Assembly: GCF_021462225.1 (NCBI RefSeq)
Contig: NC_061796.1
Location: forward strand, 46,352,891 to 46,416,890
Reading direction: 5' to 3'
DNA: 64,000 nt
Origin: Girardinichthys multiradiatus
Lineage: Eukaryota > Chordata > Actinopteri > Cyprinodontiformes > Goodeidae
The notes under the pieces are model-generated. The model was not told where the DNA came from, ran no database searches, and saw only the letters and a list, made by a program, of their open reading frames with translations. Shown piece by piece: positions 11,801 through 22,125 of this stretch. Numbering within the stretch: position 1 is the stretch's first letter; each line of letters begins with the position of its first letter. The position numbers and the translations under genes are program-made.

Positions 11801-14800
11801 TTTTTATTTAATGAGACAGTTTTACTCATGAATATGACATGAGAACTGCAAATTCAGCACCAGCAAGAGCAAGTAAGAATCATTCCAGAAAAAGTTTAAA
11901 ATAATAAAGTTTTCCTTCATTTTTCCTTAACACAGTTATAGTGTGTGGACCAGCAGACAAGATGGAAATTAGGCTAAATATTTTTCATGCAAAGTTAAAA
12001 CACAGTTGCCACAGTAAGCCTGGCTTAAAGATCTTCCTTACAGTTCTAGTAAATACTTTCTATTCTAGGGTTTTACCCATCAGGCAATAATTAGAGCAGG
12101 AATAAATAATCAAAGCTCGTCTGGAAGAGATAAAGCTGACAGTCTCTTCATCTTTGAATAAAACATGGCAGCAAGATGAAGGTTTAAGATTTATCTGAAT
12201 CAATCACAAGACTTCTGGATCAATGTTCTTTGAACAGTTAAGACCAAAATAAAGATGTTTGACTGTAATACCCAGCACCATGCATGGAATAAACCAAAGT
12301 AAGCAGATTATCACAAACACCTCCAACCAGCTGTCAAACACGGTGGTGGAGGGATGATGATTTGGGCTTGTTTTGCAGCCATAATACCTGGGCGCTTTGC
12401 AGTCATTGAATTGATCAGGAACTTCTCTGTATACCAAAGTCTTCTGGAGTCCTAGGTGAAGCTTCAGCTGCTACAGATGATCCACTTGAATCTGTCTTTC
12501 AGTGTTTAACTCTTTCTCTCATAGACATACAGGGGTTGGACAATGAAACTGAAACACCTGTCATTTTAGTGTGGGAGGTTTCATGGCTAAATTGGACCAG
12601 CCTGGTAGCCAGTCTTCATTGATTGCACATTGCACCAGTAAGAGCAGAGTGTGAAGGTTCAATTAGCAGGGTAAGAACACAGCTTTGCTCAAAATATTGA
12701 AATGCACACAACATTATGGGTGACATACCAGAGTTCAAAAGAGGACAAATTGTTGGTGCACGTCTTGCTGGCACATCTGTGACCAAGACAGCAAGTCTTT
12801 GTGATGTATCAAGAGCCACGGTATCCAGGGTAATGTCAGAATACCACCAAGAAGGACGAACCACATCCAACAGGATTAACTGTGGACGTAAGAGGAAGCT
12901 GTCTGAAAGGGATGTTTGGGTGCTAACCCGGATTGTATCCAAAAAACATAAAACCACGGCTGCCCAAATCACGGCAGAATTAAATGTGCACCTCAACTCT
13001 CCTGTTTCCACCAGAACTGTCCGTCGGGAGCTCCACAGGATCAATATACACGGCCGGGCTGCTATAGCCAAACCTTTGGTCACTCATGCCAATGCCAAAC
13101 GTTGGATTCAATCGTGCAAGGAGCGCAAATCTTGGGCTGTGGACAATGTGAAACATGTATTGTTCTCTGATGAGTCCACCTTTACTGTTTTCCCCACATC
13201 CGGGAGAGTTACGGTGTGGAGAAGCCCCAAAGAAGCGTACCACCCAGACTGTTGCATGCCCAGAGTGAAGGTTGGGGGTGGATCAGTGATGGTTTGGGCT
13301 GCCATATCATGGCATTCCCTTGGCCCAATACTTGTGCTAGATGGGCTCTTCACTGCCAAAGACTACCGAACCATTCTTGAGGACCATGTGCATCCAATGG
13401 TTCAAACATTGTATCCTGAAGACGGTGCCGTGTATCAGTATGACAATGCACCAATACACACAGCAAGACTGGTGAAAGATTGGTTTGATGAACATGAAAG
13501 TGAAGTTGAACATCTCCCATGGCCTGCACAGTCACCAGATCTAAATATTATTGAGCCACTTTGGGGTGTTTTGGAGGAGCGAGTCAGGAAACGTGTTCTT
13601 CCACCAGTATCACGTAGTGACCTGGCCACTATCCTGCAAGAAGAATGGCTTAAAATCCCTCTGACCACTGTGCAGGACTTGTATATGCCATTCCCAAGAT
13701 GAATGGATGCTGTATTGGCCGCAAAAGGAGGCCCTACACCATTCTAATAAATGATTGTGGTCTAAAACCAGGTGTTTCAGTTTCATTGTCCAACCCCTGT
13801 AGCTACTGACTGAACTTCTAGTGTTACTAACTCTATGTTCTCTATTTCATCCTCTAGGCTTAAAAACCGGCTCATAGTTAATCTGCTTAGCTGTCTTTCT
13901 CTCCTGGATGAAGCTTCTAAAGGAGCCACTACAGCCTTTAATGTTTTATTTTCCCATCACACAGAAAGGACTCCTGAATCAGTGCTTCTTTGTTCTCTTT
14001 GTGTCTCTGCTCTGTTCTCTCAAACCTCCAGTCGGTTGTGGCAGATGGCCGCTCACACTGAGCCTGGTTCTGGTTCTCCTGGAGGTTTCTTCCTGTTAAA
14101 AGGGAGTTTTTCCTCTCCACTGTCGCTACATGCTCATCCAGGAGGAGTGAATGCTGCAAGTCACTGACTGGATGCAATCTGCTGGGTTTCCTTAGAAAAC
14201 CTTTTAAGCAACATGAATAAAAAACTGAATTTGACAGCATTTTTTCACTGCATTGTAGTCTTTATTTTTTGGTTTTTTTCTGAAAGTAGTTAAACATGTA
14301 ATTCAGTGGAGGGAGGAGGAACACATGCAGCAAATCTCAGCGGGCCGGGACTTGAACCCGGGACAGTTGTGTCGAGGACTAAGGAACCCGTACATGGGTC
14401 GCGTGCTCTACTGCTGCACCACAAGCTGCGCCCAAACTGGAATGTATGTATTTATGTTTATGATTGGATTGAATTGACTTTGTAAAATGCCTTGAGACAA
14501 CGTGTTTTGAATTGGTGCTATATAAATAAACTCAATGGAACATTATCAACCATAAATTATTTTGGTTTATCTCCAGCTTATGCAATAAAAGTCATGATAA
14601 TTTCCTTTGTCTGTGGGCTCAAAAAGAGCCTCATTAATAGAGTAGCATCAGTGTAACTAATTAGACTTATGCTTAATTTTCTTGTTAGAACAGAATGTTG
14701 CACATTTCAGATTTAGAAAACTTACTTGTTGCAGTAGAGACACGTTCTTCAGGTTTTTCTCCAGGATTAGTCGTCATGTCTGCTTTTTCCTCTGTGTGAA

Positions 14801-17800
14801 ACAAAAGAATAGCTTTGAATGTCTGCATACCTTCATCTTGTTCAGGAACGACTACTTTTAGGCTTTTAATGAATCGCTTGTTCTGTTCGTACAATGACTG
14901 AACACCATATATTGTAAAAGATATTAACTTTACAGGTTTGAGTGAACTCTAATCCAGAGGTTGCTGCAGGTTCTACATTTGTTATTTAAGTTGAAAAAAA
15001 AGCCAAGGTCTCTTAACGTCTTGTAATAAGCTTGGATTCACTGCAGCCATTAGGAGGAAACTGATCCAACACCCGTGTCAATATTTTTGAAGTTTAGGAA
15101 AAGCACATTTGAATAAGAATGTCTTTAGCTGTTTTTTAAAATGGACCAAGAGCCCAAAATAATTTGCCTTTTTAATAAGGCAAACTACTGTTTTTGTAAA
15201 AAAAAATCCTGCAATTACATTAGCGTTATCTTTTTAAATGTACTAAATGTAGCCATTTCTGTGTTGTAATATGCATCTAAGTTTTGGTGAAACGATAAAG
15301 GGACTGATTAGACCGTAGATCTTCTTGTATTCTTGCAAATAAGCAGATTGGGATAAAAGCAGGAAGGTCAGTCAGTTATTTTCTATACTTTTTCCATAGT
15401 GGGTCATGAAGCATGGAGAAATTATCCTTTGCATTTAACCCATCCCTTAGGGAGCAGTGGGCTGCCATAAAGCATTCAAGGGTCATCTATGACGTATTTT
15501 ATGGGGTGCTGCTTGTAAAATTACTCATTCAAAAACCGACAGCAATATTTTGAGTTATTTAGCCTCTCATAAGAGAAAAACTGGGGTGTCATAATAAGGA
15601 ACCAGGCGAATCTGGTCCGAGCAACAATTATAGAGGCTGGGTTACAGTTTAACGGGTTTATTGATAAACAGGAAATGCACAAACAACTTAGGTAAGAGAC
15701 TAGGTCAGGAAAAACAAGAGAAACAGAACTGCGGCTGCTGGTCTGATTACAACTCAGGTGAGTTAACAATCTGACGCCTCCTTCAGGGTTCCAGCTACTT
15801 AAGAAGGGTCGTCCTGATGAGTCCTGATGATCTTCAGCTCGGCTGCACCTGCCTGTCTCACCCTGCAGGAGGTGGTGAGAGAAAACCAGACACACAACAA
15901 CACAACCTGTGCTCAGCCCCGTGGCATGACAAGGGGTTCATTTTAGAAAGTCCGAATTTCACCATGTCACTCATACATTTAGAAATGTCACAGAACTAAA
16001 CCTTTAGTACGTAAGCTAAATATATAAAATATAAATAAATAGTTTGCAAATTGAATATTTTGATTGTAAATTAAAAATTTAGCTCAGACCTAAATATTCA
16101 GTTTGGAATTGTAACCTTAATATTTAGCAACAAACTAAATGTTTGGAAGCATTTTGTTCAGAACTAAATATTTAACTTGCTAATTAAAAATATTTAGTAT
16201 TTAGTTTGGAACTGTAACATTTAAAAATGTATGAATAACATGGTGAAGAAATAACAGAAATCAACCCCCATTTTTTTTAACTTCTGACAGGCTAAATAAT
16301 TTCAAATATTACTGTAAATGTTTGACTGTGTAACTTTACGAACAGCAACCCAGATTATTGGGACGTTAGTCACAGAGTCTTTAAGTGTTGCTTCAGAGCT
16401 CACTTCGGTTTCTGATTTTCTACTGAATAAAACAGTTAAAATAACAGTGGTGAATTAAATGATTTTCGTTTTATTAGTTAAAAAATTATAATCATGATAA
16501 AATCTAAGTGAACCATTTTTTCAGGTCTTGGGTTTTGGTTCATCTGGTTCTCACCATTAATTAATTTGTTCAGTTTTTAGTCTCACAAAGTGGTTTTTGC
16601 ATCAGTGTCCTTACTTCTGATAGAGATCAAACTGCTGAGGTCTAAAGGAAAGAACCTCCACTGGTCATCTCTTCTCTGTCCCTCTCAGAATGATGCCGTC
16701 CAGTTTTATTTTCACAGAGAAGCGTATTTTTCATAGATATTTTTCAGATGGAGGGAAGGATTATGGAGCCTAAACAGAAACTGTTGCCTCTAAGGTTGAA
16801 ACTTGTTTCCAAAAGCAACTAAACTTTCTCATTGATCATCCTCACTAATTTACAATATCTGTACATTCATATACATACATTTAGTAAAAAAAGATTTTCC
16901 CCACAAATCAGAGCCTGACATGAAACTTATTGAGGCATTTACAGTTTTAGGGATTTTTCAGTTCATCCATGGATTTAACCTTACAAAGACCTACAGCTTT
17001 ATGCTGTCAAACATAAAACTTCAAGATACCAATTAATCTAACAGTCAAGCTTTTGGACTGTGGGAGGAAGCTGGAGTACCCGGTGAGAACCCATGCATGC
17101 ACAGGGAGAACATGCTAATTTCATGCAGAAAGACCCCCGGCCGGGAATCGAACCCAGCAAGGCAACAGTGCTACCAACTGCACCACCGTACAACTATTTC
17201 AATTCATTCTTTGATCATTTTTCACAGGTATTCTTGCACATTGCAGTGGTCGTTTAGAAAGCATTTAAAAAGTAATTATTAACCAAGAAAACCCAAATAA
17301 TTCAGTTTTCTTGTTTTTATGTGTTATCACATTTTCTACTTTACCTTTTTGAAACACCAGCGGGTTTTCATAAATCTCTCCTGGAGAGGCGTCCACATCT
17401 GCTCCTGAAATTATAGCAAGCATTGAATAAATAATGACAATTTTTTACCAACTTTATAAATAATGTTGTCTCATCAGCCAGTTAATATAGCGCTACCTGT
17501 TGATTTTTTATTATTTAAAGTTTTTAAATATATTATTTCTGTTAATTTCACAAAGACAATTTATTTAGAAAAAAGGTATAATGGCCTTTAAAATAATTAC
17601 AAAATATTTTAATGCATTATATAACATAACTAGAACTAGTAAAAATGAACAAGTAACCAACTAATAATGTAACAATACGAGGATATAATATTTTTCTGCC
17701 AAGTTATTTAGAGTAGAGCTGCATCACGTTGGGATCATAACACAGGAACATTAGAATGAACGGCTGTGCTTGATAGTTCATTAGAGATGCATTATATTTA

Positions 17801-17920
17801 TTACATTTTGGCCTTTTTGTAACAAAGCTAGAAAACAGTTTTCCAACAGAGCTTCTTACCTTTTCTGGTTTTCTGGACAGAGTTTTCATAAATACAACCT
17901 GAAGTGAGTTCCATAGCCAT
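8862..17920 (-). CDS. C-type lectin-like type II receptor, gene A
   Basis: Eight exons with GT-AG junctions and consistent phase: 17860-17920, 17345-17404, 14726-14791, 11601-11696, 11044-11406, 10066-10220, 9847-9962, 8862-9009; 354 residues. The first ATG (17918-17920) is chosen; a second in-frame ATG follows two codons later. Residues 1-70 are cytoplasmic with IYENS (Y11) and IYENPL (Y32), YxN motifs that can bind Grb2-type SH2 domains. The transmembrane helix is about 71-93 and contains R88. The stalk at 95-212 is coiled coil with 14-residue repeats and six NxT sequons. The lectin-like domain (217-354) has GW, SCY (C231), C251, YWLGL, WTWVDG and FICE (C345). The C2-C3 cysteines and EPN/WND calcium ligands are missing, so sugar binding by the classic mode is unlikely. 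It resembles fish NK-receptor-like or CD209-like lectins; the ligand is unknown. Confidence 0.85.
11211..11322 (-). repeat. 42-bp in-frame tandem repeat in stalk exon, gene A
   Basis: Units at 11211-11252 and 11253-11294 plus a partial third encode the 14-residue period TEQLLVENKVLQNQ. Two heptads per unit keep the coiled-coil register, and each unit carries an NQT glycosylation sequon. Genes B and C have the same number; gene D has one unit fewer. Confidence 0.85.
12185..12455 (+). mobile_element. Tc1-like transposase fragment, unit A
   Basis: The plus-strand translation around 12330-12400 reads VKHGGGGMMIWACFA, the conserved GGG block of Tc1-type transposases, preceded by degraded sequence matching the region after the first catalytic aspartate. 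Only about 270 bp of the gene remains. The antisense frame across it (12204-12437) is a shadow. Confidence 0.75.
12530..13799 (+). mobile_element. complete Tc1/mariner transposon, unit A
   Basis: The element is 1270 bp, begins CAGGGGTTGGACAATG and ends with the exact reverse complement over 31 bp. TA pairs at 12528-12529 and 13800-13801 are the target duplication. The acidic spacing of its transposase is DD36E, which matches the published Incomer family of Tc1/mariner elements rather than DD34E Tc1; that family assignment is from motif spacing only. It lies in intron 3 of lectin gene A, in antisense orientation. Confidence 0.92.
12716..13702 (+). CDS. Tc1/mariner transposase (DD36E), unit A
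   Basis: The 328-codon frame has no internal stop. Residues 1-115 form two helix-turn-helix regions separated by a GRKRKL hook-like motif and bind the inverted repeats. The catalytic acids are D152 (FSDEST), D243 (YDNAPIH) and E280 (LNIIEPLW), with 36 residues between the last two. The TGA at the end is followed in frame by codons for MDAVLAAKGGPTP, the usual C-terminus of such proteins, so an arginine codon probably became a stop and removed about 14 residues. Copy A also has VKVGGG where B and C have VKHGGG, and QYDN where they have QDDN. Activity is uncertain. It is transposon cargo, not part of the lectin gene. Confidence 0.85.
   Translation: MGDIPEFKRGQIVGARLAGTSVTKTASLCDVSRATVSRVMSEYHQEGRTTSNRINCGRKRKLSERDVWVLTRIVSKKHKTTAAQITAELNVHLNSPVSTRTVRRELHRINIHGRAAIAKPLVTHANAKRWIQSCKERKSWAVDNVKHVLFSDESTFTVFPTSGRVTVWRSPKEAYHPDCCMPRVKVGGGSVMVWAAISWHSLGPILVLDGLFTAKDYRTILEDHVHPMVQTLYPEDGAVYQYDNAPIHTARLVKDWFDEHESEVEHLPWPAQSPDLNIIEPLWGVLEERVRKRVLPPVSRSDLATILQEEWLKIPLTTVQDLYMPFPR
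14262..14433 (-). mobile_element. tRNA-derived SINE, unit A
   Basis: On the minus strand the head has an A-box-like TGGTGCAGCAGTAGAGCAC (14403-14421) and a B box GGGTTCAAGTCCC (14347-14359), then an unrelated body and an A-rich tail toward 14262. It does not form a plausible functional tRNA, because spacing and acceptor arms do not fit. Confidence 0.7.
15587..15931 (-). mobile_element. solo-LTR-like element, unit A
   Basis: On the minus strand the sequence runs from TGTCATGCC to TTATGACA: 6-bp inverted ends with TG...CA termini. An ATCAATAAACCC polyadenylation-like signal lies near the 3' side. Flanks are G-rich on both sides, possibly a short target duplication. It sits in intron 2 of gene A in the same orientation as the gene. 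Confidence 0.5.
16000..16225. repeat. AT-rich intronic repeat with recurring AAATATTTAG
   Basis: Variants of CTAAATATTTAG and TTTAGTTTGGAA recur in both orientations over about 220 bp of intron 2. The pattern suggests a decayed palindromic or MITE-like repeat. No coding content is seen. Confidence 0.45.
17036..17192 (-). mobile_element. tRNA-derived SINE (second family), unit A
   Basis: On the minus strand an A-box-like TGGTGCAGTTGGTAGCAC (17168-17186) and B box GGGTTCGATTCCC (17142-17154) precede a body containing GGTACTCCAGCTTCCTCCCA, a well-known fish SINE block. It lies in intron 2, just 3' of exon 2 in gene A. Confidence 0.75.
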
Positions 17921-18060
17921 CGTTAAATGTTGGAAAACAGAAGCTGCTGCAGACACTTTTAAAGCAACGACTGAACAAAACATCATGTTTGTTCTTCAGG
18001 AAGAAGAAGCAGAAGGTTCCTCTTCCTCATCACACACACATCACACACACACGTTTGACT
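17921..18060 (-). promoter_or_regulatory. candidate promoter and 5' leader of lectin gene A
   Basis: Directly upstream of the start codon, on the minus strand, lie a purine-rich GAGGAAGAGGAACC (about 18015-18028), which resembles ETS/PU.1-type sites used in leukocyte genes, and a TTTAAAAG box near 17957-17963. A CA/GT-rich microsatellite is just upstream (18030-18052). The transcription start cannot be fixed from sequence. Confidence 0.3.
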
Positions 18061-18189
18061 TCTGCATGGTTCCTCTGTGGAAAACAGGAGCAAGAGAAGA
18101 CCACACATTTTTTTATGCTTAAGTTTAAAATTGTTCATCAAAAAATGTGAATGAAATGATAAATAGGTTAAATTAAAAGCACAAAGTGT

Positions 18190-18650
18190 CATACCCAGCC
18201 AGTGACTGAGTTTTGGGTTTGTGTTTTTGTTTATTATACCTGGTCTGGATTTCTGTTCACCTTCAGTTCTGTGTCTTCCCTTGTTAACTGGTTTCCCTCC
18301 CTCTGTCTCCCAGTAGTGTCACCCACACCTGTTCTGTGTTTTCTTGATTACCTGGTCTTGTTGTTCATTGGTCCTCACTGCATTCCTGTTTGTATTTAAG
18401 TTCCTTAGTTGCCTTAGTTCCCGACTGGATCCATGTGTTGTTGACGTCATTGATATCCTTGTTGTTGATAGCCTGTGTTGCACCTTGTTATGCCTGGTTA
18501 CTCCCAGTTCTGGTCTTGCTCTGTTTCTGGATACACCTGGTTTCCTGGTTAGTGTGGAAATATTAAAACTCTTATCTTCATTCATCGTGCTCCTGGCCTC
18601 TTCTCTGCACTTAGGTCCACAAACCCAGAATAGGACAAAAAGTGGTTTGC
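18190..18650 (+). repeat. LTR-like interspersed repeat, unit A
   Basis: It starts GTCATACCCAGCC, is T- and C-rich, has a TATTTAAG box near 18393 and ends around CTCTGCACTTAGGTCCACAA. A related, inverted copy lies at 23915-24340. Open frames on both strands here are low-complexity shadows. Confidence 0.45.
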
Positions 18651-18779
18651 TGGGTATCAATGTAATATTAATTTTTGGCTTTTAATTCATCTTAATCTCT
18701 TTTAACCAGGGTGGAATAATATAAAACATGCAACTAAAATGAAGAACTGGCTGCACAAATTTAAATCTGTTTTTTTTTT

Positions 18780-19033
18780 CTCTCTCACCACACATGAAAC
18801 TGGAAGATAAAGGAACACCAGTTCCTTTGTCCACAGAGAAACCAGGTGTTATTTTATCATGCACTGAGAGGGTGCCAACCAAGAAAGAAGCTCCTGCTCA
18901 GAAATCAACTTCTAAACATTTGAATGATATTTGTCCTCATGGACAACCAAAATGCTTCCTGGAGAAATGTTTTACCATGAGTTGAAATAAAGATTGAGAA
19001 GCTTGGTCACAATTACATAAAGCATGTTTGGAG
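18780..19033 (+). mobile_element. Tc1-like relic, first half, unit A
   Basis: Degraded plus-strand transposase sequence (CTGGAGAAATGTTTTACCAT, then GATTGAGAAGCTTGG) runs up to a hAT-like insertion. It resumes at 21159 with GGGCCTAGGTGAAG and CAAGCATGGTGGTGGTAGGC. The two halves together read as one broken element. Confidence 0.65.
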
Positions 19034-21158
19034 TAAAGGGTAACATGGGAGTGGATTTTCTCTCCTGTCCCATCCCAATCCCAGGCTAGCATTAAAAAAA
19101 ACCTGTCCCGTCCCACTCCTGGTAAATTGACTCCCACTCCTGTGCCACTCCCATTTTTGTTTTCTTCATTTAGTCTTTTGGTAATTTCTTTAAAGGAGCA
19201 GTTAAGTCCCTTTTTTTTAGCTGTAGTAAAGGCTAGTTAAAGTAAAAAGAATAATAATGAAGAAATAATAAAATATCAAACAAGGAAGCAGACCATGCCT
19301 TGAATAAACAAAATGTACATAGTTGTATTTTACTCATTTATGAAGTGATTGTTTCCTTTGAACAATGACATTACTTTTATGTTTCAAGTTGCTGAAACAA
19401 AAGAAAAATGCACCTAGTAAGAGAACTGTACTTGTTGAACAAAAGGACAAAAAGGCATTACCTTCACAATTAAGAAACTGTATCTCAATGGTTCACAGCC
19501 CTGGTCCTCCCTGCAAGTTTTAGATGTTTGTCTGCTCCAGAACACCTGATTCAAATTCTGACATGACCTCCTATACGGGCATCAAGAATGGAGGGTCAAA
19601 CTGGACAAAATTAATACAATAAAATCATCTTTAAATAAATAAATGTTGTGAATGTCCCATAAGTGTAACATTAAATGTGCCATTAAATTAAAAAGGTACC
19701 ATTTATTTATTTAATACATCATTAAAAAACAATAAATGTACCATTATATCATGAAATGGACTATTATGCAATTAAATCTGCCAATGAATAATTAAGTATA
19801 ATTTTAAAGATGACATGACGTAATTAGTGGTACACTTAATATTTAATGATGTATTAAAATACATTTTACATTTAATGGTACTTTCAATTTTTTCTATTTC
19901 ACAACATATTTATTTAATATCTTCCCTTGAAGAAAACTTTCTACGGAGCCCGAGATGGGGCATGGGGGAATTATTCCTTTTGCGTTTACTCACAATACTT
20001 TTTGCGTTATCTCGCAATACTTTGTGGGAGACCCGTTTTTGAGATTTATTGAGTTTATTTTGAATTCTGCCTTAAATAAAAGGATCTTCATTCACACTTA
20101 AAGACAGTTATTATCCACAAGCTGTCAAACTACTGAACTCTGGACAATAATGCTGCACGAAACCACATCTGTGACACTTTATTTGCTTATTACTGCTGCA
20201 TGATGTGCTTTTTTTGCGCACCACCTTTGTTTTTATTGTGATTTGAACGGTTCTTCTTATCCTAAACATTTGTTCACATTGTTGACTGCGTGTTAACCTG
20301 CATATGATAAATAAACCATATCAGTACTGTTTGTGCGGTGAGCAGTTTGTCATCTGTGCTGCTGTTCCAAAATGCACCGCTTTCTCAAGGTGATTAACAA
20401 CTTTTGCAAGCAAACGCAAAAGGATTGCGTGGGAACGCAAAAAGAAAATAATTCCCCCATGTCCCTCTACTGTGGCAAAGGCTCTTAAATCTTTAGCGCA
20501 CATGGAGCAGTTTTGTTGGTCAGATGAGACTTGACACTTGTTGGTACTTTTGGTTTGATAAATGAAGAGATGCAGGACTGATTTAATCCAGAATCTGTCT
20601 TACAAGTGTCCCTTAATCACTGGTGAACTTGATTACGACTAAACACGATTTACAAGCAGCAGACTGCGTGTTAAAACCGCTACATTCAACTCTCCTGAAG
20701 TTCGGTAATATTTGCGAGTTTCCTGTCAGCTCTATGAGTTTAATAGATAAGTCTTTACTTCTGACTTTACGTTGCAAATCCAATTTTACCACGTCCAGTT
20801 CTCCTCCTGCGTTTGCTCCTCCATCCTGAATGCAGGTGGAAAACATCGATCAGAAGCACTGTTGGCTTGTGGGTCGTGTAGTTCGTTTGACTCGCATTAT
20901 AGTATTTGCTCAAAAAAAAAAAAAACTACACAATGGCGGCGTCGATCCAAGTTTTTCTTTCTTAAAGTTTATAACAAAGTCTCAGTTTTACATTTCCAAA
21001 GACAATTGATCCTAGTTTGTTTTCACTCCTATTGGTTAGCTCCCGCTCCCGTCTGTTCCCGATCATTTTTTATCCTGTATCCTGTCCCAATCACGTGATC
21101 TTTACTGATGCTGTCTCCCATCCCGCCCGTGGGATTCCTGAAAAAATGTCAGCCTCTA
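19034..21158. mobile_element. hAT-like element with 8-bp target duplication, unit A
   Basis: Both sides carry GTTTGGAG (19026-19033 and 21159-21166), the 8-bp duplication typical of hAT transposons. The ends are short imperfect inverted repeats, TAAAGGGTAACAT and TAGAGGCTGACAT. The 2.1-kb interior has no long open frame, so this looks non-autonomous or decayed. It also carries a nested MITE. Confidence 0.7.
19957..20466. mobile_element. MITE-like element nested in the hAT-like element, unit A
   Basis: Its ends are imperfect inverted repeats of about 60 bp that include CATGGGGGAATTATT and several GCGTT-containing blocks. No coding sequence is apparent. The tip of its right repeat (20461-20463, GTC) is the breakpoint used at the unit C/D junction. 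Confidence 0.6.
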
Positions 21159-21605
21159 GTTTGGAGGGGCCTAGGTGAAGCTTTCTTACGTGAGAACACC
21201 GGACCAACTGTCAAGCATGGTGGTGGTAGGCTCATGCTGTGGGGCTGTTTTACTGCCATTGGTATAATTATGAAGGAGGACTGAATTCTTCAGCCTCAAC
21301 TCAAATCACCAGCTGAATTATCCAAACTTGGACACCATGTGGTGATAAACGGGATGATGGTCCCAAACCCACATCCGAACCTGTTTTGGAATGGATGAAG
21401 CTCTGACCTCAAATCTGAAAAGGTACGAAACGTGCTAAAAGGCTGGGTCCACGACAACAAACGCACCAATTTAAAGGAACCACTTGATCCAAACACTTGC
21501 CAAATATCCTTTCAGACTTGTAAGTTTCCACATGGTTACAAAAAATGTGAAGTTCCTCTGGATCCTGCTAAGGAACGTTTAACCAAATATTAGTGGACTA
21601 TACAT
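21159..21605 (+). mobile_element. Tc1-like relic, second half, unit A
   Basis: It continues the relic of 18780-19033 after the hAT-like insertion. The translation VKHGGGRLMLWGCF is the conserved GGG block. Later text including CACCAATTTAAAGGAACC and AAGGAACGTTTAACCAAATA matches the C-terminal coding part and 3' end. Stops interrupt it. Confidence 0.65.
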
Positions 21606-21695
21606 AAGTCTGTATGTATAGATTGAACCTGTTTGGATCAGAGAAAAATCTTCAATAACTTTAAACTTGCTCACACAAGTATTATATTTAAATCC

Positions 21696-22120
21696 AGGGG
21701 TCATCTGGTACAGATGTCCGAGCCACCTCAGCTGACTCCTCTCGATGTGGAGGAGCAGCGGCTCTACTCCGAGCCCCTCCTGGATGGCCGAGATCCTCAC
21801 CCTATCTCTAAGGGAGTGCCCGGCCATCCTACGGAGGAAGCTCATTTCAGCCGCTTGTATCCGGGATCTCGTTCTTTCGGTCATGACCCAAAGTTCATGG
21901 CCATAGGTGAGGGTAGGAACGTAGACCGACCGGTAAATCGAGAGCTTCGCTTTCAGCTCAGTTCTCTCTTCACCACAACGGACCGGCACAGCGCCTCCAT
22001 TACTGCGGCAGCCGCACCACTTCGTCTGTCAATCTGGCGCTCCATTCTCCCCTCACTCGTGAAAAAGACCCCGACATACTTAAACTCCTCCACTTGAGGC
22101 AGGAACTCCCCTCCATCCTG
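21696..22120 (-). mobile_element. LINE fragment, unit A
   Basis: Two overlapping minus-strand frames together encode VEEFKYVGVFFTSEGRMERQ and then LTYGHELWVMTERTRSRIQA up to LRWLGHLYQMTPG. This is the same LINE segment as at 6-518, a little more upstream and with a frameshift near 21960-21990. It is truncated at both ends. Confidence 0.8.
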
Positions 22121-22125
22121 TCCAG

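Larger units (their letters stand above)
12456..14540 (+). repeat. dispersed fish repeat hosting two insertions, unit A
   Basis: Repeat blocks at 12456-12529, 13800-14260 and 14434-14540 read as one copy of the family seen at 6600-7160 and 22335-22795. A Tc1/mariner element (12530-13799) and a SINE (14262-14433) interrupt it. Continuity with the uninterrupted copy at 22335 shows the order of insertion. Confidence 0.7.

Noticed and set aside
12204..12437. 77-codon minus-strand frame with hydrophobic segment
   Set aside because: Antisense of a recognisable Tc1-type GGG block, so a shadow of the transposon relic.
13835..14167. 110-codon plus-strand frame with copies in units B and C
   Set aside because: Falls entirely in the dispersed repeat; similar frames appear wherever the repeat does.
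14340..14433. Possible functional tRNA genes at SINE heads (also 17142-17190 and duplicates)
   Set aside because: A and B boxes are present, but arms and spacing do not form a tRNA and a SINE body follows, so these are tRNA-derived SINEs.
18319..18685. Overlapping 113-codon frames on both strands
   Set aside because: Inside an LTR-like repeat; mutually antisense and without recognisable domains.
20321..21098. Several 60-108-codon frames near 20321-21098 and their copies
   Set aside because: Located in the hAT-like element; no conserved domain, overlapping on both strands.
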